A DNA stretch of 64,000 bases, from NCBI RefSeq assembly GCF_910592395.1, contig NC_088325.1:1054001-1118000 (forward strand), in the 5' to 3' direction. This DNA comes from Lineus longissimus. Lineage: Eukaryota; Nemertea; Pilidiophora; Heteronemertea; Lineidae. Position 1 is the first letter of the stretch. Every line of letters starts with the position of its first letter. The notes below the pieces were generated by a model that made no database searches, was not told the origin of the DNA, and was given only the letters and a program-made list of their open reading frames with translations. A program made the translations under genes and the position numbers. Shown one piece after another: positions 12,701 to 24,700 of the stretch.

Positions 12701-15700
12701 GATAAACTCTAAATTCACTTCAATAAGGTCAATAAGGTCAGCGCTTTGCAGGTGGAAATGACTTGCCTCAATTTTGGCTCTCCACATTGGCTGAACTGAA
12801 GTTTTCATTGTAAAATCTATGACAGTGATTAGATTCTATGGTGGCCCATCGTAGATTCATTGATAGAGAATTTACATCACAGGATCTATGATGGAAGAAC
12901 TTCATCATAGGATCTATGATGGAACAACTTCGTCATATGATCTGTGATGGAACAACTTCATCATAGGATCTATGATGGAACAACTTCATCATAGGATCTG
13001 TGATGGAACAACTTCGTCATATGATCTGTGATGGAACAGCTTCATCATAGGATCTATGATGGAACAACTTCATCATAGGATCTGTGATGGAACAACTTCA
13101 TCATAGGATCTATGATGGAACAACTTCATCATAGGATCTATGATGAAACAACTTCGTCATAGGATCTATGATGGAACAGCTTCATCATAGGATCTATGAT
13201 GGAACAACTTCGTCATAGGATCTATGATGGAACAACTTCATCATAGGATCTATGATGGAACAACTTCATCATAGGATCTGTGATGGAACAACTTCATCAT
13301 AGGATCTATGATGGTACAACTTCCTCATAGGATCTATGATGGAACAGCTTCATCATATGATCTATGATGGAACAGCTTCATCATAGGATCTATGATGGAA
13401 CAGCTTCATCATAGGATCTATGATGGAACAGCTTCATCATAGGATCTATGATGGAACAGCTTCATCATAGGATCTATAATGGAACAGCTTCATCATAGGA
13501 TCTATGATGGAACAACTTCATCATAGGATCTGTGATGGAACAACTTCATCATAGGATCTATGATGGAATTATGACAGGTTATCATCATATGTGATCATTC
13601 AATGATTCATAGAGTCTACATGTATATTGGAATAGGTGAACTTATGTAACAAATGCTGTACATGTATTTAGGGGCAAGTTGTGTTGACTCCTTAACATCT
13701 TAGAAGTGAATTTAGAGTACATGCTCGGCCAAAACTGCCCATGCAAAAATGTTTATTCAGCGTGCCTACTTACCATGACAAGTGACCTGATTACCATGGA
13801 CTCAACAAGGGGAAATCTCCATCGAGATGGCGGGCTTCGTCTCAATCTCAATGTCCGGACACACAAAGGACCTTATGCCTATTCATGTCGGTGGGCTCGT
13901 ATTTGAATACGAAATGTTGGATGAAACTGATCTGGAAGAATGCATTTAAGCATGAATATTCTTGGCAGTTTTTGCGAATATGATATCGTGAAATTTAATG
14001 CAGATGTGTATAAGATAGAGTGGGCACTGACTAAGCCTCGCTTCAGGGTCGAGACTTTTAGGGATTAAAAGGATTTCAATCGTTCTCCTTTTGTCGTCTT
14101 GAAAATAGTTCAATTTGACAGTAGAAGTGGATTTGGAAAGATCTTTGCCTTCTCTCTAGGTCGAAGTTTTGATTTTCAAAATTGGACCAAAAGTTGACAT
14201 TTTGCACATGTCTGGATATTTTGCAGAACTACGGAGCCGTAAAGCTTGTTTATTTTGCGGATCAGATCAGACCGCAAAATTTAAAGGCCCTCAAAATTTT
14301 ACAGTATCACCACAGTCAAAAGTGCAATAAACAAGGACTAACTTTTGGCTGAGTGCTGTTAATTGCGCTTTGAAATTTCCTGTATATATGTACCCTCGCC
14401 ATTGAGCAGAGGACTGAAAACACCCCACTTGAAATCCCCCTGTAATTCAATGCATATAGGCAAAAGAAAAACACTCTACGACTCAATGATATCGTTATCT
14501 ACTGGTTGAATTTTATGTTATCTCAAAAAAACACAGCTATGAGAAATCATTAGAATTTTTATACGCGCAACTTTTAAAAACTGTGTAGAAAAGGACTCAA
14601 GTGGAGATTTTACCATAACAATAGGTGCAGACACAATAGCTGTTATTCCTCATGACTTGGAAATCTGGATCAAACGATAAAACTTTCTGATGCCGGCTGC
14701 ATAATGGGCTGTCGATACCTTTCATCTCGCTCTGAATTATTCATGAGAGGAAAAAAAGTGGCAACATATGAATTTTGAGAAATTTTCAAATGGTTTTTTT
14801 AGACCGTGGGACAGAATTGACTGGACTTTCTTTTCAGTAGACTTTGTATAGATGAAGCTTTTAAAATTTGTGAAAAATTAAGGGAACCAACAGTTTTGAA
14901 AAGGAATTGTGAATGTACAGTTTTATTCCTCATACCTGTATCACTGTGCAAATAGGCATCGATGAGCAATGAGCTGCTATCAGGGTGGTTTTACTTCTTA
15001 AAGTATGACCGTTAAGTCTAATACTGAACCACGGTCGACAACCGTAGTGGCGTATAACCGTAGTGGCACGTAAAAACACTCATCGCGCCTTCAAGGAGGA
15101 ATACTCCCAGGAGATTAGGACCTCAAAGTGTAGAGCGAAAGCTGAAAAAGAAGAATTTCTTGCTGCTGTTACCCACTTCAGAGTTCCAATCCTCAACCAA
15201 CACTCTGAGTCTGAGGTTTCCACAATGTCCTTCAGTAAACTCGTCAACACTGGCCAGTTGCTGACAACCGAACAGCCCTCACACAACATGTGTGTGATAT
15301 TTAGATGGTGAACATTCACGGACATGCCATGCATGTAAATCACGCTCATAAATATGGAAATTGCTCGATGGCAGGCAGGCCGTTTATTGATCAAGCAAGC
15401 GAGGACGGCTGGGGGACTGGGCAAGATATTCAATATATATGCAAATTGGTGCATGGTAAATATATGTGCATACCGGGCTTTGTGTGGCAATATAAACATT
15501 ATAAAGGACAAGGTTTTTATGCACGATTGGCTTGTCAGTGGAGGGAAAGTTTTATTAAATAAATTTGTTATTGCCATTGTCATTTAGAAATTAGAGTTGG
15601 AATATATTATGGTATTATTCAGACTATAAATCATATACATGTGGCTTTTGAGGTGAAGTTGTAGTTTCTGTCCTATAGAGTTCTATTTTGAGATAGAGGG

Positions 15701-18700
15701 GTCGTGTGTGTGTGTGTGGGAGGGGGGGTCGTGTGTGGGGGGGGGGGGGCTGAACAATCAATAAGGTTCAGCCATGATTTCAGATAAAAGGGCAAGGGTA
15801 ACAGAAAATTTACCTTAGCACCCAGAGAAAATGCTCATGCTGGGGAAAGCATCAGAAGGAAATGTATTAAAAAATGGGATGGCTGCCCAATGACGTAGCT
15901 CTACGTCTTTCACTCCCTAGATTCTGTACCCGATGACGTAAATCTACGTCCACAGACAAGGGTGGTCCAGCGAATGTGGCAATTGTCTCTTTGAAACGAT
16001 GTGAACTACAGAACGTCCGTCTCATGCCAACTGGAGCAGATCTTGACTCAAAATAGTTTTTCCGCTTTTGCGCTCTCTGTTCAGGTTTACGACATGGGGA
16101 GAGGCTGATCTGGGGGTGGGAAAAAGAGGTCTTTGATATCAGTGTACACCCTCTTGAATAGAACTGAAATACAGTAGAACCTCTCTATTAAGGACACCCT
16201 TGGGACTGAGAAGTTCTGTCCTTAATAGAGAGGTGTCCTGATAAGAGAGGTAAAACTGAATGGAAACAACCAATTTGAGACCAAAACTAGTGTCCTTGAT
16301 AGAGAGGTTGTCCTTAATAGAGAGGTGTCCGCTAAGGGAGGTTCCACTGTATAATGAAGTGGAGGACTTATAAAGTCATGTTTTCAATCGAAATAAACCC
16401 ATGGACACCTAAGGGGTTAAAATATCATGTACCAGGGTTGGTTACACTAAGAACAGCCCGAATACTTGTATCAGAAGGAGACGAAAGGATTCGACCTTGA
16501 CCTTGACCTTGTCGGCAATGAAAACCTTTACTGCGCCTGCTGCTAATCCAGCATGCAGTATTCATGAAGCGGTCGCTCGCCTCATCCAAGATTCATGAGC
16601 CAATTCAACTCATCACATGTAGATTACAGTCTTATGCAAATCACTCCGCACCTCATCCATGCATAATGAAGTGTTACTTTGTTTTGCCTTGCGGGCCTGT
16701 TGTTCCTTCGAGCATATTCAGAAGGGCTGTTATTGCAGATTTTCATTTAATTTATGTAATTAGTGCCGCAGAATATCTAAAAGTTGTATTACCATTTTCA
16801 GTGGGCATTCTGTGATTTCTCGAGGAGAGGCAAGTCTTGATTTGTCCGTACGGCGCTATTTGATGCAGACTTTATCATTGGACGTTTCCTTAAAGTGACT
16901 CGAGGACTTTTTCATAAGACTTTGTTTCCTAACAGTGATGCTGAGGTGTTTTCATTGGACGTGACTTTTTCATTGGACTTTGTTTCCTAAAAGTGACAGT
17001 CAGACTTTTCATCGGACTTTGTTTCCTAAAAGTGACTGTCAGACTTTTCATTGGACTTTGTTTCCTAAAAGTGACAGTCAGACTTTTCATTGGACTTTGT
17101 TTCCTAAAAGTGACAGTCAGACTTTTCATTGGACTTTGTTTCCTAAAAGTGACAGTCAGACTTTCCATTGGAGTTGTTTCCTAAAAGTGACAGTCAGACT
17201 TTTCATTGGACTTTGTTTCCTAAAAGTGACAGTCAGACTTCATTGGACTTTGTTTCCTAAAAGTGACAGTCAGACTTTTCATTGGACTTTGTTTCCTAAA
17301 GTGACAGTCAGATTTTTCATTGGACTTTGTTTCCTAAAAGTGACAGTCAAGTGGCCTTTTGTCGGATTTTGTTTCCAAAAAGTGAAACTTGGACTTCATC
17401 GGGTTTTAGTTTCCTAAAAGTGACAGTCAGGCATGAAACGAGGCACGTGAAGAAGTTTTGACTTTTTCATCGGACTAGTTTCTGAGAAGTGACAATCAGA
17501 ATTGTTCAGTTACCCTTTCGTCACTCTCAGTGAGTCTTCTCTCAAACTTGGCGGAAAATAGGCCTATTCGAGTCGTGATTGTTGAGTTAAATCTTCACCA
17601 TACTCAGTTCACCTTGGAAGATTTACCAACCATGAAATCAGGTGATTTTTAAGCATGTTTATTTGTTTATTGTTTGTTTCTGTTGCTTTTGAATTGCAGC
17701 AATCTGAATCCCTTTAAAATCTGAAGGAGAGCTCCAACTCTCTTTTGGGCCAATTGTCTGTATTCTATCAAATAGCAGTGATAATTAGTAATCCAATCTT
17801 CCTTATTAATTTCCACCTATATTATCAGGTTCAGTACTGACATGGCTGTTATGTGTCAATTCAGATCAAAAAGGACTCCTTTAAAATATATGTTGTCAAA
17901 GTCTCGTGACGAGATGGACTTCCTTGACCTAAGCCCTGTTACACCAAGTGGAACAGAGTTCCCCAACAAGAAATCCCCCTTCCTTCTGTCCTGGGCAGTT
18001 CTCTAAACTTGGGTCCAGTTCATCTCTATCGCCTAGCCTCGTGTTCTGTTGATCATCGCCATGTGATCCTAGGCCTACCTGGACGTCGTCTGCCTTGCTG
18101 TTCAACCTGAGTGCAGGCCTGGTGATGTTGGTCCTAGGCTGTCTCAGGGTGTGGCCAACCCAGTTCCATTAATCCCCCCAGACGACATGGACATCACCTG
18201 ATCTGACCCGACATTTCTCTCTTTTTTTTCAGGAATCAAAATCGAGATCCCAGATCCTGGTCCTGTATCCACTAAAAATGGTAAGACGCATGCAACTTTG
18301 TTGTTTTGTCGTTACCATGGAAACTATCCATTTCTATCAATTTCTGTTCCAGATTTATGTTATAAATAAGTTATTTGATAACTGCTTTTTGATAACCAAC
18401 GTGTGTATTTAACATTTTGAAGCAGGCTTTTTACTCATCTTACTAACTATAATTCTATATCTAGCGTCACAAACTTTTGACATGCTTTATGGGATGAAGT
18501 TTTTGAGAAGTTTCAGAAATACTTGGTCGTCAACTCTGCTGTCTTCTGGTAACGGTTGTTCTTCCTGTAACGCAAACGTTTTCCCAAATAGATTCAGAAC
18601 AGCACTGGGAGGTTTCTGTGCTAAAATCAAGATGCGGGGTGAAGCTAAGATGTAGGCCCAAGCCTGTGTTGCTTTGTCAAGGGGGGATACACGAGCTTCA

Positions 18701-21700
18701 CCCTAATGTTCTTGATTTTCTACAGAGACCTAATATTTAGTGTTAATATCAATTCTATCGCTGGCACAGTGGCATAGACTAAATTTTAGCAGGTTCTCCA
18801 CCGAAAGATGCTTGAAATTCTCTTCAACACAGCCATAAACAGCTCGACTCCATCACAGAACACGTTCATGTATCTTGTTTGAAAGAGCAAGACCGCTGCT
18901 GCCAAAATGAGGTGCAAACTCGTGCTCATGTACGACTGGATTCTCTTCCTCCTGCCATAAGTTCGCTTTAAAAGCTAAAAATATAATTTGATTATCGAGA
19001 ACTTTGAATATTTTCATGATCAGCAGATTGCTTTATAACGATGACGATAGCTCAACTTCTGACTAACGTTTTTTATCGCACGTGTGTCGTTTCAGAATCT
19101 GGGATGAACGGTGAGGTGAAACCGACAATACAGAAACCGCATGATGAGAATACACCGTTGAATCTCGTCCACGTAAGTACCAGATAGCTTGCGTTTGTAA
19201 AAAAGATCGTGTTCTGACGCGTTCAATTCGAAAGCCAGGGGAACAGTGACCCATACTACAACCTCCTTGTCCATGGAGTTGAAGAATAACGAAGTTCTCG
19301 CTCTTTGCCCTGAGAATGACATGTTTGCTTGGTTTCTTCAGTATGATCATTAGATTGGATATCTTTAAAGGGTAACTCGTGTCAAATTTCACCATATAAT
19401 GTTTTAGCTGTTTTTGACCAATGACTACTTCACTTTCTCATAAATCGGTAAGGTTTTCGAATCGAAATGCACATTTTCTAGAAATTGATGGTTTAATCTC
19501 GCCCGGACGGCTCGCTTCGATGCCGTTTTCGTTGATGACATCACAACATGAACATTTTCGCGGTCTCGGTGGTTTACATTCAGCGATTTTATAATAAATC
19601 TAATCAAAAATGGAAAATGTGAGCTTTACATTTGTGATCAACAATTAAAAACGGACGAATTTCCGCAAAGTTGTAAATCACATCATAGTACTTATCACTT
19701 TAACGGTTGACCATAGGCATCACCATTCTGGCTGGAACTTGACACCCTAAAGCAATAAGAACTCCTTCAACATGAAGTGAACGCCCATTCAAAACCTGGG
19801 AGGCTGTTCTCTTGAAAACAAAGAACAGACTCCCAGACCAGAAATTGGCATTCACTTCGTTTGAAAAGAGTGCTTATTGGGTTTGATGCTTTAGGATTTC
19901 AAGTTCTAGCCAAAGTGATGGTACCTATGGTCAACCAAGTTTTTCGAATGCCAAACCTATAGCTTCCCCATTCTCTTTTGCAGCACATGACGGGGTCAGG
20001 AGATGGCCAGGCCCAGCAGCAGTACATGCAGGTCATCACCTCGCAACCGGAGCTCACAGCTGCCGCCCCGCAACAGGTATTCCTGACTGCGGGCATTCAG
20101 CCAGGATTTATCGTACAAAATCAGTTTGGACAACAGGTGTGTACAAGTGGGTTGATAGTCTTCTTGGGGTATGCCCAGAATTCCATTTTTGGGGTTCCAA
20201 ATTCTAGAAAAGATGCTTTTTGGCAGGAAATGGCCCCAGGTCTTCTTTTTCTTTGCTTTCAACTTGTTTAAAATCAATGTTGCGTCATAGGTGCAAAGGG
20301 TCCCGAATTTAACCGCACCACAAGGGCTGGCCCTGCCGACGTCAGTGGAGTTATACAGGTATCTACTGCCCCGGTTTATCAGAGTTTTCCTTCTCCAACG
20401 TTGGCTGGTTTGCTAGGAAGCAAGTCTCCCCCTCCCCCAAAACAGGGGCACTGGTTTACAGGATACAGGTATGCACAAGGGCGTTGATAGTCCTCTGACA
20501 GTACCCAGAATACCAGTAGGCCTTTCAATTACAGGTAGAATAAATAATCTGGTCGCACTGATCTGAATTACATTCAGAATATGCAAGATCAGCGCAGTGG
20601 TTTCAGTGAATTAAAAATATTCGTTTAATAATTATTTCTGCATCTGGTTTTCTCTCCAACATATGGGACACAGCTTGATCGCTTGAACAATGCTGAAAAT
20701 TATCAGAATATGTCGAAACACAGTAATTTATTGTCTGCATTATTTTCATTATTGCCCGCTGAATAAATACATTGATATTACAAATATACAGTGGAACCTC
20801 CCTTTGCGGACACCTCCCTATTAAGGACACTCTATGTATTGGGACATCCTCTCCAGTATTCTCTACACCAGATTTTTTGGGCCAGGTACTGTAGGCATAA
20901 TTAGAAACAATTGAGATTTCGCTTCAGTTCTGTCCGGGTCGGCAACAAAATCTGCCTGGGTGCTCTAACAGTAAAACTATTACTAACTCCATGAATCTGT
21001 CAGGGTGCTAACTTTTTTGTCCAGGTGCTAAAATGGAAAAAATGATTCTGTCCGGGTGGTGTGCTCGGACAAAAAGCGTAGTGGAGAAACCTTCTCTCTC
21101 ACAAGAATTCTGCATTTGGTGCCAATTTGGACTTTTTCTCTTGAATTTGAAAACGAAACTCCGACGAAATTGTGGTCTCTCACAGTTTATGCCACATTAA
21201 CTTTAAATTATTCAATCTGTGTATTACTCATATGTCCATACATAATGAGATGCCATTTGGTTGGCAGATTTCATGTACAAAAACTTCATGTTTTATGCAT
21301 TTATGCAGACTATGCCTTATTGCCCACTGAATACATTTTAATGTCGAGGAAAATTTATTCAAGACAGACGTAAAACTGTTCCATATACTGAAAATGACTA
21401 TGATGATTAGCAGTGTTTTCTAAATCAAACACTATTCTGAATTATTGAAATAGCTTTATTTGACTGTGAGAGCTCTAGATAAAAACTGTCAGGATAATAA
21501 ACAATGATTATAAAATATCATTAAATATCATAAACTGGGCTGTCGGAGTATCACAGGGGAAACGTCAGTGCCTAGTACCTGTGCGGAGTTTGATTCCTGG
21601 TACAGTCTTCTGATATAGAGGCCAACTCTCTTCTAGAGCATTCTTGTTCAAGGGTTGACCATAGGTACATGTACTATAAACTGGGCTGTCGGAGTATCTT

Positions 21701-24700
21701 AGGGGAAACGTCAGTGCCTGGCACCTGTCCGGAGTTTGATTCCTGGTACAGTCTTCTGATATAGAGGCCAACTCTCTTCTAGAGCATTCTTGTTCAAGGG
21801 CTGACCATAGGTACTATAAACTGGGCTGTCGGAGTATCGCAGGGGAAACGTCAGTACCTGGCACCTGTGCGGAGTTTGATTCCTGGTACAGTCTTCTGAT
21901 ATAGAGGCCAACTCTCTTCTAGAGCATTCTTGTTCAAGGGCTGACCATAGGTACTATAAACTGGGCTGTCGGAGTATCGCAGGGGAAACGTCAGTACCTG
22001 GCACCTGTGCGGAGTTTGATTCCTGGTACAGTCTTCTGATATAGAGGCCAACTCTCTTCTACAACATTCTTGTTCAAGGGTTGACCACAGGTACAATCAT
22101 TTTGGCTAGAATTTGAAATCCTAAAGCAATCAGAACTCCTTCAAAATGAATTGAACACCAATTTCAAGGGCGGGAGTCAGTTTTTGTTTTCCAGAGAACT
22201 GACTCCCACCTTTGAAACTAGCATTCACTTCATTTTGAAGGAGTTCTGATTGCTTTAGGATTTCAAGTTCTAACTGAAATGGTGGTGCCTATATCAATCA
22301 ATCAATCAATCAATACAGAGTCTTGTATAGCGCCAGATCCACCATGGAAATGGTGCTCGAGGCGCTGTTAAAAAGTTCACAAATGTCTACAAAAACAAGT
22401 GTCCCTTTAGTCTCTTTTTGAAAATGTCCACAGACTCTAATTCCCTGGAAGTTCATTCCAGAGTCTGGGTGCACTGACACTAAAGGCCTTGTCACAACCA
22501 CAACGTTTGGATACAGGCACGGCCAACAGCAATTGTTCAGCTGAACGAAGTGACCGCCCTGGCTTGTACACAGTCAGAAGATCCCTGATGTAGCTAAGAG
22601 CCTGGCTATTCAAGGCCTTGAAAGTCAGCAGCAGAACCTATATTGTATGGTCAAACCTTAATCTCAGAAGGCTATGATCTTTTTGTATTCATGATGCAGT
22701 TGATGCAGTTCTGTCTCTGTTCCGACATCAACAACAACCGGTGTCCAGCGTCATTTTTCAATTCTTTCTGTCATGGTTAATGTAGTTCTGTTTCTGTTCC
22801 CTAGATGTCCCTGGCGAGCATACCTGCAGGTATACAGCTGACACCGCAAGATCTCCAAAACATCCAACAACAGCTGCAACAACAACAAATACAGCTGCAA
22901 CAACAGCAAATACAACCACAACAGCCTCCACAACAACAGCAACAACAACAACCGTCGTCTCTGCAGTCTGCGTTGACGTTGCAAGCGCCATCGCAACAGC
23001 AGGGGCCGAATCAGAACCAAGCGTCACAGCAGCTGCAGGCGGCCGCCCTGGCTATTGCGTCTGCCGCTCAAGGACAGTTACAGGTATAGTATTTCTATCG
23101 CCTGATACCATTCGGCTCCACCAGTGGCGCTGATCAGCTACTGACGAGGTCGAGGCCTAATTCTGAGCTATTTCATTTTGGTGAACTTCAGTGGACCCTC
23201 CCTCCCGGCACTTCTTTATTATGGACAACCTCTCCATTAAGGACACTAGGTTTGATCTCAAATTGGTTGTTTCCATTCGATTTGACCTCTCTAATCAGGA
23301 CACCTCTCTATTCAGGACAGCATTTGTCAGTGCCATGTGTGTTTTTGATAGAGATGTTCTACTGAACATGCATGTCAGAATTTGTGAATAGTGGTGGGAA
23401 GTTTGATATGTAATGTTTATGTTTAATCTCCACTACTTTTAGATTGGACAACCACAAATGACGCTCAGCACCCAACCCCAGGCAATCCTGCCAGCATCGC
23501 CGCAGGTTACCATGACAACACAACAACAGCAACAACCACAACAGAACCAACCTCAACTCCAGGCCATAGCTCCTCAACCTCAACAACTCCTCGCGCAGAA
23601 TTCCGGGTCCCTTCCACAGAACTTCCAGCCGCTGATTTTCCTGAATGCTGCACAGTTGTCAGGCCAATTAGCTGGAGTACAAGCTGGGATTCAACCGCAG
23701 TTTCTCATACAAAATCAGGTTGGTTATAAATTCTTGATGGTGATTTTGGAATCTCCAAGTTCTGACTAATTTTTGTACCTTGGTAGTTACTTCTTTGACT
23801 GACTTTTTTGGGCTGTCGGATTGGTTTTGCTTGTTACCTCTGATGGAATGAACAGGGAGTGGACGTTTTCGCTGATTCGGGTCTGCCATTCAGTTGTGTC
23901 TCATAATTATACAAAGTACAGTAGAGCCTCTCTATTAAGGACACCCTTTGGACTGACAAATGCTGTCCTTAATAGAGAGGTGTCCTTATTAGAGAGGTGA
24001 AATTGAATGGAAACAACCAAATTGGGTCTAGAACTAGTGTCCTTTATTGAGAGGGTGTCCTTATTAGAGAGGTGTCCGCTAAGGGAGGTTCCATTGTAAT
24101 TGTAAATGAAACAATGTACAGTGGAACCTCCCTTAGCGGACACCTCTCTATTAAGGACAACCTCTCTATTAAGGACACTCGTTTTGGTCAGAAATTGGTA
24201 GTTTTTATTCAATTTGACCTCTCTAATCAGGACACCTCTCTATTAAGGACAGCACTTGCCAGTCCGGAAGGTGTCCTTAATAGAGAGGTTCTACTGTAAT
24301 TGGCAATATCACGCATTTAGAAAAGGGCAATACTTATTAAAACATGCTTTATTTCCAGAATGCATTACCGGGTTTGACGCAACAGGTGCAAGCTCCTGCT
24401 CAAACACAACAACCGCAACCAGTATTGATGACCCAGTCCCCCCAGCAGGCCACGCCCTCCACGCCCAAGCCTATGCAAGCTATGCACTTATCGGCCGGTA
24501 TGTCTTCAGACGCACCCGAGGTAAGGAAAGTCACATGAGAGCCTCGCATAGGATGATTAAAAACAAGACTATAAGAGAAAACGAACTGAGGCTATATAGA
24601 TCAGAGACAGAAGCCCGTTCTGAACAGAGGCAATGACCTTTTCATACAAACAGCTCACAATCATATAATCAACTTTTAGCATTGAGCAGTTCTGAGTGGT

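Noticed and set aside
15080..15583. A 167-codon minus-strand open frame, among the longest uninterrupted frames in the non-genic DNA
   Set aside because: Its C-terminal part is the reverse of a SINE tail at 15040-15165, it has no recognisable domain, and it lies in POU2 intron 1.
16929..17417. Long repetitive open frames on both strands
   Set aside because: Produced by the 39-bp period of a minisatellite and broken by indels.
20291..20358. Possible extra POU2 exon between exons 4 and 5 (after GCGTCATAG, ending CAG|GTATCT)
   Set aside because: Its 68 nt would shift the frame between two phase-0 exons. A 60-nt version from 20299 keeps phase but has a poor acceptor (GCAAAG) and no family similarity. 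Could be a rare alternative exon.
21565..22096. Three near-identical minus-strand open frames of 66-81 codons
   Set aside because: They repeat with the 140-bp tandem unit of a foldback element and have no domain.
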